From Dehalococcoidia bacterium (GTDB lineage: Bacteria > Chloroflexota > Dehalococcoidia > DSTF01 > JACRBR01), in contig JAJTXQ010000049.1 of assembly GCA_021462855.1 (NCBI GenBank), positions 240,219 to 304,218 of the forward strand: a DNA stretch of 64,000 bases, given 5' to 3'. The notes beneath the pieces were generated by a model, which saw only the letters and a program-made list of their open reading frames with translations, searched no databases and was not told the origin of the DNA. Each line of letters starts with the position of its first letter. Position 1 is the first letter of the stretch. Positions 8,317-16,033 of the stretch are shown piece by piece. The position numbers and the translations under genes were made by a program.

Positions 8317-8394
8317 GTTTCGCGTCCCGCCGCCCACGGCGGTTAACCTTCCGCGCCGCCGCGCGTTTTGATCGATCAGGAGGCGCGAAAGCGG

Positions 8395-9063
8395 ATGGCG
8401 CGGCGCAGGATGCAGGCACTCGCCGGAGCGGTGGCCCTCGCCGCGCTGGCGCTGGTTGCCGCGGGGTTCACGCTGCGCGTCGCCGGCCCGCAGGCGTCGT
8501 GGAACGTGTTCGCCGCCGACACGGCGACGCCGACGCCCAGCGCAACGCCGACGCGCACGCCGACCGCGACGCTCACCGCCACGCGCACGCCGACGCCGAC
8601 CGACACGCCGCTTCCCACGGCGACGGCGACGCCCGCCATCCCGGCGCCAAACCCGCCCGCGGTGCCCGGGCCGGATGTCGCGGGCGAGCGCTGGGTGCTC
8701 GTCGACCTGGCAAGCCAGACCGCGTCGGCGATGGTCGGCGACGCGCCGCTGTACACGGCGCTGGTCACGACCGGCAAGGACGGCTGGCTGACACCGCGCG
8801 GCACGTTCTCCATCGTGTCGCGGGTCGAGAACGAGACGATGACCTCGGCAGCGATCGGGGCCGAGGAGGAGTACGTGCTGACGGACGTGCTGTACACGCA
8901 GTACTTCACGAACCGCGGGCACGCGCTGCACCTGAACTACTGGCGCGATGACTGGTACTTCGGGCGAATCCGATCGAGCCACGGCTGCGTGGGCATGCGC
9001 TACGCCGACGCGGAGTTCTTCTGGCGGTTCGCGGGGGTGGGCACGCGCGTGGAGATCCGCTGA
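8395..9063 (+). CDS. Secreted L,D-transpeptidase (YkuD domain)
   Basis: A 222-residue exported YkuD-family enzyme that would form 3-3 cross-links in peptidoglycan or attach proteins to it. An N-terminal signal anchor (about 8-25) is followed by a Thr/Pro-rich linker of TPT/TRTPT repeats (about 43-90) that probably spans the wall, and the catalytic domain (about 98-222). The active-site motif SHGCVGM carries Cys198, with supporting histidines in HALHLNYW. The ATG at 8395 was chosen over the in-frame TTG at 8368 because AGGAGG lies 11 bp before it and it starts just before the basic signal peptide. The same linker type appears in the CAP protein at 22596 and the carboxypeptidase at 36659. Confidence 0.93.
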   Translation: MARRRMQALAGAVALAALALVAAGFTLRVAGPQASWNVFAADTATPTPSATPTRTPTATLTATRTPTPTDTPLPTATATPAIPAPNPPAVPGPDVAGERWVLVDLASQTASAMVGDAPLYTALVTTGKDGWLTPRGTFSIVSRVENETMTSAAIGAEEEYVLTDVLYTQYFTNRGHALHLNYWRDDWYFGRIRSSHGCVGMRYADAEFFWRFAGVGTRVEIR

Positions 9064-9069
9064 CGCGGC

Positions 9070-9423
9070 CTATTCGAACCAGACGTCGGTCTGCTCGCCG
9101 GCGGGCACGCCGAAGATCAGCACGTCCATCTTGCCATCGGATGTGTGCCACGTGCCGGGGCGGATGACGACGAGGTCGCCGGCCGCGATCGGCCGCTTTT
9201 CGCCGTCGAGGGTGATCGTGCCACCGCCGTTGAGCACGTAGTAGTACTCCGTCATCTCGCGGTGGTAGTGGTACTTGCTGTCGTCGATGGCGAGGTGCGA
9301 GACATTGGCGACTGGCGTGTCGTCGTGGCTGATGAGCGTGCGGCGCCAGCCGCAGACCCCGCGTTCGACCGGGACCTCGCCGAGGCGGCGAATGATGTAG
9401 CGCTCGTTGGTCTCGGCAGGCAT
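9070..9423 (-). CDS. Cupin domain protein
   Basis: A 117-residue single-domain cupin. The metal-binding motif 1 reads HYHREMTEYYYVLNG (His, His and Glu ligands near residues 52-58), and motif 2 is GDLVVIRPGTWHT with the fourth ligand His. The ATG at 9423 follows GGAGG at 6-bp spacing. It is last in a minus-strand cluster after the DUF6807, Gfo/Idh/MocA and DHDPS-family genes, separated from the DUF6807 gene by 13 bp. Such cupins bind or isomerise sugars and small acids; here it may act on the substrate of the same pathway. Specific reaction unknown. Confidence 0.88.
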   Translation of the reverse strand: MPAETNERYIIRRLGEVPVERGVCGWRRTLISHDDTPVANVSHLAIDDSKYHYHREMTEYYYVLNGGGTITLDGEKRPIAAGDLVVIRPGTWHTSDGKMDVLIFGVPAGEQTDVWFE

Positions 9424-9436
9424 GGCGGTCCTCCGT

Positions 9437-10630
9437 TCAGATCACGCTGGCGGGCACGGGGTTCGCGTACTCGTCGAACCGGTCCGCCACGCCGCCCTCG
9501 GCGGCGTATCCCTGGTGGATGTACATGCGGTGGCGAAGCCTCCACGCCTCGCCCGGCGCGAGGGTGAGCGCGCCGTCGAAGTACGGCAGATTGGCGCCGA
9601 CGGGGCCATACCCGCGCACGAACCAGGCGTTCGGGTGGTTGCGGTTCGACGGGTGGTCGAGCATGGCGATGCCGAAGACCTCGGGGTCGTGGCCGGGTGC
9701 ACGGGCGAGCGGTCCGCTGCAGTCCGCCCACTGGGCGCGCTCGCCGAAGCAATTCGCCGAGCCGCTGATCCCGGTGGAAAGCGACATCGTGCCGCCGTCC
9801 CACTCGTCGATGATGTCGGCGACGCGCATCAACGGCAGCGCGTTCTCGTTCGTCTGGCCGAACGTGACGGCGGCGTCGCGCGCCGTGAACGTCGCCTCGA
9901 TGTCCCAGAGGCGGATGCGGCCCTTCAGCCGGTACATGCGAAAGCGCCGTACGTCGTCGAGCAGGACGGCGCCGCCGGGCGCGACCCACGCCGCGCGCTG
10001 CTGGAACCCGCCCCACGCCGGGCCGGAGACCATCCAGTCGAACCCGCCGTGGACGATGCGGCCGTAGCCGGTGCCGACGTGCGGGCCGTAGCCTTCGGCG
10101 AAGGCGGCGGGCTCGAGGTAGAAGTCGACGCCGTTGAGGTCGCCGCAGGCGTACCAGAGCGAGCGATGCCACGTGTGGTCGGGCGGACCGTCGTCGGTGA
10201 TGGACTTCGGCTGCGAGCCGTCCATGCTGGTGACGTTCGAGCCGGCGCGGCCCGCGGGGGCGACGTTCGGCGCGAAGTATGGCCGGTAGTTCGGCATGCC
10301 ATAGTGGTAGATCGTCTGCAGCGCGCCGCCGTAGTAGACGACCACGCGCCCGTTCTCGGCCTGGTCGTCGAGACTGATGCCGCGCGGCGCCTCGCCGTCG
10401 TCGGGCTGCAGTTCGTAGAGGCGCTTCTCCCCGGGGGCGAGCTCCTTCACGAACCAGCTCAGGCGCGGCGCGCCCTCGACCGCGTCGATCTGTGCGGGCA
10501 CGGCATCGCCGCTCGTGGTGTCGACCATGCGCCAGCGGCTGTTCGCCGCCGCGTCCGCGGAGAGCGCCGCTTCGGCGATGAAGTTGTCGCGCGGCGTGGT
10601 GCACGGGCCCAGCTCGATGGTGATCGTCAC
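9437..10630 (-). CDS. DUF6807 (PmoA-like) family protein
   Basis: A 397-residue protein of the DUF6807 family, often annotated as methane oxygenase PmoA although it is soluble and unrelated to particulate methane monooxygenase. Recognisable segments are PNYRPYFAPNVAPAGRAGSNVT, DHTWHRSLWYACGDLNGVDFY around residue 150, and GIAMLDHPSNRNHPNAWFVRGYG around residue 325. The start is GTG at 10630, giving MTITIELGPCTT, with GAGGAG upstream and a 4-bp overlap (GTGA) with the stop codon of the oxidoreductase gene. In bacteria this family sits with Gfo/Idh/MocA dehydrogenases and sugar-catabolic genes, as here. Biochemical role not established. Confidence 0.75.
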   Translation of the reverse strand: MTITIELGPCTTPRDNFIAEAALSADAAANSRWRMVDTTSGDAVPAQIDAVEGAPRLSWFVKELAPGEKRLYELQPDDGEAPRGISLDDQAENGRVVVYYGGALQTIYHYGMPNYRPYFAPNVAPAGRAGSNVTSMDGSQPKSITDDGPPDHTWHRSLWYACGDLNGVDFYLEPAAFAEGYGPHVGTGYGRIVHGGFDWMVSGPAWGGFQQRAAWVAPGGAVLLDDVRRFRMYRLKGRIRLWDIEATFTARDAAVTFGQTNENALPLMRVADIIDEWDGGTMSLSTGISGSANCFGERAQWADCSGPLARAPGHDPEVFGIAMLDHPSNRNHPNAWFVRGYGPVGANLPYFDGALTLAPGEAWRLRHRMYIHQGYAAEGGVADRFDEYANPVPASVI

Positions 10631-11757
10631 GAAGCGTACTCCTCGCTTGTGGCCACCGGCGCGAGGCCGAACCCCTGGGGCGGGATGGACGCGTAGAACG
10701 GATCCGTCGACGGGATGGGGAAGGTGACGCGCTGCCCGGTCATCGCCGAGCGGTACATGCCGGTGATGATCTCCATCGACCGGCGGCACTCGCTGACCGG
10801 CACGAGCGGCGCGCGCTCGCCGCGGGCGGCGGCGAGGAAGTCCGACATCATCGGCACGTGCAGGTGCTTCGTCTCTTCGGGGAACAGCCGCGCGGCCTCG
10901 TCGCGGGCGGCGCCGGCGGCGCCAGCTTCGAGCGATGCGAAGGTGAACGGGGCGGCCGTCGGGTCGTACGGCGATTCCGATGACACGGCCTGGAGTCCGT
11001 CCCCGTAGACCTCGAGGCGGCTTCGGTTGTCCTGCGCGTTGACCGTGACGATGATCTGGCCGACCGCGCCGTTCCGGAAGCGCACGATCGCCGCGGACGT
11101 ATCCTCGACGGCGATCTCGAGCTTGACGGTCGCGGCATCGGCGACGAGCGATGCCGGGTCGCCCATGAGCCACGCCAGCATGTCGATACCGTGGATGCCG
11201 TGGCCCATCGTCACGCCGCCGCACTCCTGCGCCCAGGTGCCGCGCCACCAGACGTCGTAGTACGCCTGGGGCCGCTGCCAGAGCGTCTCCGTCATGCCGA
11301 AGCGCAGGCGGCCGAAGCGCCCGGCATCGATCAGCGCCTTGACCTGCTGCGCGCCCTGGCCGGCGCGGTGCTGAAACACGCCCTCGAAGGTGGCGCCGGA
11401 CTCCCGTTGCGCCTCGGCGATGGCGTCGAGGCCGGCGAGGGTGGGCGCGACGGGTTTCTCGCACAGCACGTGCTTGCCGGCGCGCAACGCCGCAACCGAC
11501 TGCTCGACGTGCAGGAAGGGCGGCGTGCAGATGCACACGGCCTGCACATCGGGCGAGGCGAGCATGTCGCGGTAGTCCTGGTACACGCGGTCGATGGCGT
11601 ACGTGTCGGCCTGCTGCTTTGCGCGCGCCTCGTCGATGTCGGCGATGGCGACGGCGCGCGCGGTGTCGCGGTTCGCGCGGCTGCGCAGCGCCAGCAGGTG
11701 CGAGTGCGAGATGCCGCCCGCGCCGATGATGCCGACGCCCAGTGGCGCGCCGTTCAC
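10627..11757 (-). CDS. Gfo/Idh/MocA family oxidoreductase
   Basis: A 376-residue NAD(P)-dependent dehydrogenase of the glucose-fructose oxidoreductase/inositol dehydrogenase family. The N-terminal Rossmann fold begins VGIIGAGGISHSHLLAL (GxGGxxxxH), and the conserved CEKPVAPTL motif with the catalytic lysine lies near residue 95. The C-terminal alpha/beta domain follows, with an MGHGIHGIDMLAWLMGD segment in place of the common GxHxID. GTG start at 11757 overlaps the DHDPS-family stop by 4 bp, and its own stop overlaps the DUF6807 start. It probably oxidises a sugar, inositol or sugar acid; the substrate is not readable. Confidence 0.92.
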   Translation of the reverse strand: MNGAPLGVGIIGAGGISHSHLLALRSRANRDTARAVAIADIDEARAKQQADTYAIDRVYQDYRDMLASPDVQAVCICTPPFLHVEQSVAALRAGKHVLCEKPVAPTLAGLDAIAEAQRESGATFEGVFQHRAGQGAQQVKALIDAGRFGRLRFGMTETLWQRPQAYYDVWWRGTWAQECGGVTMGHGIHGIDMLAWLMGDPASLVADAATVKLEIAVEDTSAAIVRFRNGAVGQIIVTVNAQDNRSRLEVYGDGLQAVSSESPYDPTAAPFTFASLEAGAAGAARDEAARLFPEETKHLHVPMMSDFLAAARGERAPLVPVSECRRSMEIITGMYRSAMTGQRVTFPIPSTDPFYASIPPQGFGLAPVATSEEYAS

Positions 11758-12695
11758 AGCCGCACCGGCGACGCCATGCGGACGCGCGCCAGCGCCTCGG
11801 CGACGGCGCGGCGCTCTGCGTTGTCGAGCGGGAGCAGCGGCGGCCGCATGTGCGCCCCGGCGATGACGCCGAGCTGCGCCAGCGCCTCCTTCATCCGCGC
11901 CCGGTAGTTGCGCACGGGCGTCGCGAACAGCGCGTCGGCCAGCGGCCGCACGACGTACTCATTGATGCGCGCGGCGCCGGCGAGATCGCCCGCGGCGATG
12001 CGCGCGAACATCTCGACCTGCTCGGCGACGGCGATCGTGCCGAAGCCGATAAGCGCGCCCTCGGCGCCGAGGACGAACGACTCGAAGATGAAGTTGTCGT
12101 TCCCGGTGAGCAGCTGGATACGGCGCGGCGCTTCGTCGAGGATCCGGCGGGTGGCGACGAACCGCACCGCGTCGAACGAGGCTTCCTTGATCGCGATGAC
12201 GTTCGGGATGTCGATGAGCCGCAGCAACGCCTCGCGCGAGAACAGCACGCCGGCGAGGGCGGGTTGCAGCTGGAACAGCACCATCGGCAGCGGCGCCGCT
12301 TCGGCAACGGCGCGGTGGTATTCGTACGGCACGTCGGGCGGCAGCGGCTCTCCGGCGAACGCGGGTATCGGGAAGACGACCGTGCCCGACGCGCCCAGCT
12401 CCTCGGCGTCGCGCGCGAGGTCGACGGCCTCGGCGGTGTAGCGCGCGCCGATGCCGGCGAGCAGTGGCACGCGCCGGCCGACCTCGTCGGCGTAGGTGGC
12501 CAGGACGCGGCGCTTCTCATCGCGCGAGAGGTGGGGGCCCTCGCCGGTGTCCATGTTGACGGCGAGCGCCTTCAGGCCGTCGTAGCCGAGCAGCCAGCGG
12601 ATGTACCCGCGCAGTGCCGGCTCGTCGACCTGGTGGTCCGCGGTGAGCGGCAGCAGCGTGGCGGGGACGAGCCCGCGCAGGTCGAGGTCGTTCAT
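11754..12695 (-). CDS. Dihydrodipicolinate synthase family aldolase
   Basis: A 313-residue class I aldolase of the DHDPS/N-acetylneuraminate lyase superfamily, first gene of the minus-strand catabolic cluster. The TIM-barrel features are present: GLVPATLLPLTADHQVDEPAL at the N-terminus, GEGPHLSRDEKRRVL and the Schiff-base lysine in NVIAIKEASFD near residue 170. Neighbouring Gfo/Idh/MocA and DUF6807 genes argue for a keto-acid lyase in sugar-acid breakdown rather than lysine synthesis. The ATG at 12695 has GGAG at 6-bp spacing. The 206-bp gap upstream (12696-12901) holds no gene and no clear promoter. Confidence 0.9.
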   Translation of the reverse strand: MNDLDLRGLVPATLLPLTADHQVDEPALRGYIRWLLGYDGLKALAVNMDTGEGPHLSRDEKRRVLATYADEVGRRVPLLAGIGARYTAEAVDLARDAEELGASGTVVFPIPAFAGEPLPPDVPYEYHRAVAEAAPLPMVLFQLQPALAGVLFSREALLRLIDIPNVIAIKEASFDAVRFVATRRILDEAPRRIQLLTGNDNFIFESFVLGAEGALIGFGTIAVAEQVEMFARIAAGDLAGAARINEYVVRPLADALFATPVRNYRARMKEALAQLGVIAGAHMRPPLLPLDNAERRAVAEALARVRMASPVRL

Positions 12696-12901
12696 TCGTG
12701 CTCCAGGCGGCGTGGTGGGGCGATTGTAGCAGCGGGGTGCGAAGTGTTCATCCCTGTTTAGGCCGCGCTTAACACGCCGGGCCTAGAGTGGGCGCCAGGG
12801 ATACATGCGAGGACAACTGCTCCCCCGTCCCCGCATGCTCGCCCGAACGCATGGGCCGGGACGCGCCGCCCCGCATGGATGCGCCAACCGGCCCATGGCC
12901 G

Positions 12902-14404
12902 TCACGCCGGCGCGAAGATGTTCCGTCCGTCCTTGCCGCGTGCGACCGTGCCCTGCGTGCCCACCATTTCGCGCTTCGTCATCGACTCGAGGAGGCGCCG
13001 GTCGTCGGGCGTGTTGGCGATGAAGCGCGCGCCCGATTCTGTGCGGCCAATGATGATCGCGCGCTCCGGCGCGTCGCGGCCAAACAGCACGGTGTAGGTC
13101 TCGACGGTCGCCGGCCCGGCCGGTGTCTCATCGAGCGGCGGATGGGGCTCGGCGTCGACGCGCGCCTGGTCGGGCTTCGGGTCGCTGCGCGCCCACGGCC
13201 GCTCGGGCGGGCGGCATGAATAGATGCCGATGGAGTGCTTCGTGACGTGCCAGCCGTTCGCCGTGACGAGACCAAAGGCGCCGCGGTCGCCGCGCAGGCG
13301 CTCGACCATGGATGCGATGCTGTGGCTCACGTAGTTATTGCCCGGGCCGCCGAAGTAGGGCAGGCCGCCGGTCACGGTCAGCGGGCGCGGGTCGTCGTGC
13401 GGGATGCCGAGCGCGTCGCGCGTGATCTGGACGGCCGACGGGAAGCACGAGTACAGGTCGAAGTGGGCGATGTCGGCCACGGTGACGCCGGCCATCGCAA
13501 AGGCGCGCTGTCCGGCGGCGGCGATTGCCGGCGAGGAGTGGTAGTCCACACGCTCGGTGATGAACCAGTGGTCGTTGGCGTCTCCGCAGCCATGCAGGTA
13601 CACCCAGCGATCCTCCGGCACGCCGAGGCGCCGCGCCTCGCCGGCGCTCGTCATGAGGATCGCCGCACCCTGGTCGACATCGATGATCGAGTTCATGAAC
13701 TTGGTGTACGGGAAGCCGATATAGCGGTTGTCCGTCGTCGGCGTGGCGATGGTGTGCGCGCCGCGCGCTTCGCGGAACCAGGCGTGCGGGTTGCCGGCGG
13801 CGACGGCGCTGAATGGCGCCATGAGTTCGCCGAGCGCGCGCTGGTGTTCCTCGATCGTGCGGCCGTAGTGCGCGCGGAGCGCGTTCTCGAACAGCGGGTA
13901 GATCTGCGCCGGCAGGGCGGCGCCGTGCGCGACTTCGTGCGGCGTCGAGCCGGGGCGCGTGTCGCCGACGTCGGGCGCCGGGTTGCCGCGCGGCGACCAC
14001 GCGAGGTCGATGCCCTGCTGGCGGGCGCGGCGGGCGGAGTACACGGCGTCGGCGCCGGCGATGAGGACGAGGCTGGCGTCCCCGGCATGGATGGCGGCGG
14101 CCGCGTCGTTCACCATCCACTGCGGGCCGTTGCCGCCGACGGCGGTGTACAGCTGCTCGCGCGGGGCGACGGCGAGCGCGCGCGACAGGTCGTGCGCCGG
14201 CGCGCGCGACGGCCACGACAGGACGTTGATCACGCGCAGCGAGTCCAGCGCGTGCAGGAGGTCGCCTGCGCCGGCATCGGCCTCGGCGGCGCGCGCGGCA
14301 TCGGCCATGAGCGCGAGGGGCTCGCGCGGGCGCTCGGCGCCGGGACGCTGCGTCACCTGCCCGACGCCGATGATCACGGGCAGGAGGTCGTCGTTCTGTG
14401 GCAT
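12902..14404 (-). CDS. Thiolase-like protein (TLP1 type) without the catalytic cysteine
   Basis: About 500 residues: a thiolase-fold protein with the extra C-terminal domain of mycobacterial-type thiolase-like protein 1. The fold is clear (PVIIGVGQVTQRP at the N-terminus, ALDSLRVINVLSW, DLYSCFPSAVQI, GGLPYFGGPGNNYVSH), but the usual nucleophilic-cysteine segment reads AVGGNGPQWMVNDAAAAIHAG, with no Cys. The last 100 residues (ETYTVLFGRDAPERAIIIGRT...) form the added beta domain. It is therefore unlikely to be a classical acetyl-CoA acetyltransferase and may bind acyl-CoA or act in lipid handling. The ATG at 14404 (MPQNDDLLPVIIG) is preferred; a GTG 18 bp upstream is possible. Confidence 0.85.
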   Translation of the reverse strand: MPQNDDLLPVIIGVGQVTQRPGAERPREPLALMADAARAAEADAGAGDLLHALDSLRVINVLSWPSRAPAHDLSRALAVAPREQLYTAVGGNGPQWMVNDAAAAIHAGDASLVLIAGADAVYSARRARQQGIDLAWSPRGNPAPDVGDTRPGSTPHEVAHGAALPAQIYPLFENALRAHYGRTIEEHQRALGELMAPFSAVAAGNPHAWFREARGAHTIATPTTDNRYIGFPYTKFMNSIIDVDQGAAILMTSAGEARRLGVPEDRWVYLHGCGDANDHWFITERVDYHSSPAIAAAGQRAFAMAGVTVADIAHFDLYSCFPSAVQITRDALGIPHDDPRPLTVTGGLPYFGGPGNNYVSHSIASMVERLRGDRGAFGLVTANGWHVTKHSIGIYSCRPPERPWARSDPKPDQARVDAEPHPPLDETPAGPATVETYTVLFGRDAPERAIIIGRTESGARFIANTPDDRRLLESMTKREMVGTQGTVARGKDGRNIFAPA

Positions 14405-14471
14405 TGCGCTGGAAGCAAACACCGCGCCGGGCCGGCGTGCAAGCGCGAGCGGCGGCGCGCGCGCGCGTTGT

Positions 14472-14477
14472 TATACT
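14472..14477 (+). promoter_or_regulatory. -10 element upstream of tRNA-Glu
   Basis: TATACT 11 bp before the mature tRNA 5' end. No recognisable -35 hexamer is seen in the GC-repetitive DNA upstream. Confidence 0.55.
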
Positions 14478-14488
14478 GCGTTCCGCGT

Positions 14489-14565
14489 GGCGCCATCGTC
14501 TAGAGGCCCAGGACGCCGCCCTTTCAAGGCGGAGATCGCGGGTTCGAATCCCGCTGGCGCTACCA
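14489..14565 (+). tRNA. tRNA-Glu (anticodon TTC)
   Basis: A complete 77-nt tRNA with encoded CCA. The acceptor pairs GGCGCCA with TGGCGCT (a terminal G-U pair), the D arm GTCTAGAGGCCCAGGAC is nearly identical to bacterial tRNA-Glu, the anticodon loop is CTTTCAA between GCCGCC and GGCGG, and the T arm is GCGGG-TTCGAAT-CCCGC. The anticodon TTC reads GAA and GAG. It stands alone between the divergent thiolase-like gene and the downstream membrane protein gene. Confidence 0.97.
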
Positions 14566-14631
14566 TCTCCCCCTTCATCTCCGGCTCCGCCGCGAGCGGC
14601 GCCGATCGGACCGGCGGCCGGGCGGGCGCGC

Positions 14632-15906
14632 ATGCGTGACGTGACCGGCCAGCGATGGCCGCAGGCGATGCTGGCGGCGGCGATCGCGCTGCACGCCGCC
14701 ATGCTCGTCTCGCTGTTTACCGGGTATCTGAACTTCCTGTTCGATGATGCGAGCCGGTTCTCGCGCGGGATCGACTTCTACGGCATCTACCAGGGCGGCA
14801 CGTACGCGCTCGAAGGGCACACGATCTATGACTGGGCGGTGGCCGACACCGTCCCGTATTCGACGCCGTACCGGTATCTGCCGTTCTTCGCTCACACGGT
14901 GGGGGCCGCGTTCAACGCGATCCCCGCGCGGGGGGCGTACTGGGTGTGGGTTGTCTGCATCGAGCTGATGGTTGCGGTCAACGCGTGGGGCGCGCTGCGG
15001 TTCACCGATGCGGGGAAGTGGCGATACGCCGGGGCGGCGTGCTGGTACGCGTTCACGCCGCTCTACCTGGAGATCTACATGGGCCAGTGGTCGATCCTGA
15101 TGGCGACGCTCACCTGGTGGACCGGCCTGCTGCTCGTGCGCGGGGCGCCCATCCGCGCCGCCGTGCCGTGGGTGGCGTCGCTGCTCGTGAAGACGAACAG
15201 CGCGCTGCTCGGGCCGCTGTGGCTGCGGCTCGGGCAGTGGCGCATGCTGGCCGTCGCCGCGGTGATCATCGTCCTGCTGAATGCGCCGTACTTCCTGTTC
15301 CGGCCCGACGACTGGGACACGTTCCTCCGGCTGAACTTCGGGAGCTACTACGGCGAGGAGGTCCGTGACCGGGCGGTCCTGACCATATCCGGCGACCTGA
15401 GCGGCAAGGCGTTCGTGCGCGCCGTCTGGTTCGCGGTCGATGGCCAGGCCGACCACGTGCCGCGCCTCGTCGAGCGGGCATACCTCGTCGCGATCGTCGG
15501 GGCGTCGCTCGCGGCGACATTCCTCCCGCGGCGGGTGGACGTGATCGCGCTGATTTCGGTGTGGACGTGCGTGTTCTTCCTTGGCTACCCCGCGTGGGAG
15601 CACCACTACGTGATGATGCTGCCGGCGCTCACCCTGCTCATCGTCGCACGCCCGGAGTACCGAACGGTTGCGCTCGTCGTGTTCGTCCTGTGCGCGTCGC
15701 CGACGCCCTACGCCCTCGGCGAGCTGGCGGCGGGCGACCATCCGCGCGACCCGTTGCTGAGCGATGAGAACTACTGGCCGGCGTGGGCCTCGGTGCTGCA
15801 CCACGCCTCAAAGGCACTGCCGGTCGCGTGGCTGTGGGCGGTGCTGGCGCTCAGCCAGCTCGCGCCGGCGTGGCGCTCGCGGGTGGACAAGGCGCGCCCC
15901 GTGTAG
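14632..15906 (+). CDS. Membrane glycosyltransferase-like protein (GT87/DUF2029 type)
   Basis: A 424-residue polytopic membrane protein with about ten hydrophobic segments. The pattern fits polyprenyl-phosphate-dependent mannosyltransferase-like proteins of the GT87/DUF2029 group: an N-terminal TM segment, a first periplasmic loop with acidic residues (RGIDFYGIYQGGTYALEG, residues about 40-57), the conserved MGQWSILMATLTWW membrane motif near 153 and AWEHHYVMMLPALTLL near 325. The ATG at 14632 begins MRDVTGQRWPQAML; no strong ribosome binding site is seen and the upstream sequence is tRNA-Glu, 66 bp away. Likely role is glycan or glycolipid assembly, inferred from family only. Confidence 0.78.
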   Translation: MRDVTGQRWPQAMLAAAIALHAAMLVSLFTGYLNFLFDDASRFSRGIDFYGIYQGGTYALEGHTIYDWAVADTVPYSTPYRYLPFFAHTVGAAFNAIPARGAYWVWVVCIELMVAVNAWGALRFTDAGKWRYAGAACWYAFTPLYLEIYMGQWSILMATLTWWTGLLLVRGAPIRAAVPWVASLLVKTNSALLGPLWLRLGQWRMLAVAAVIIVLLNAPYFLFRPDDWDTFLRLNFGSYYGEEVRDRAVLTISGDLSGKAFVRAVWFAVDGQADHVPRLVERAYLVAIVGASLAATFLPRRVDVIALISVWTCVFFLGYPAWEHHYVMMLPALTLLIVARPEYRTVALVVFVLCASPTPYALGELAAGDHPRDPLLSDENYWPAWASVLHHASKALPVAWLWAVLALSQLAPAWRSRVDKARPV

Positions 15907-16033
15907 GCTCGCCGCCTGCGGGCAGGCTCTCTCCTCGCCGCTGGCCGTTGCGGATTCCGCATCGAGGGGAGTGGCGGCGGGGCGGGACTCGTGCGACGAT
16001 GCTCTGCGCGCCTCGCGCTCGGGGAGGATCGCC

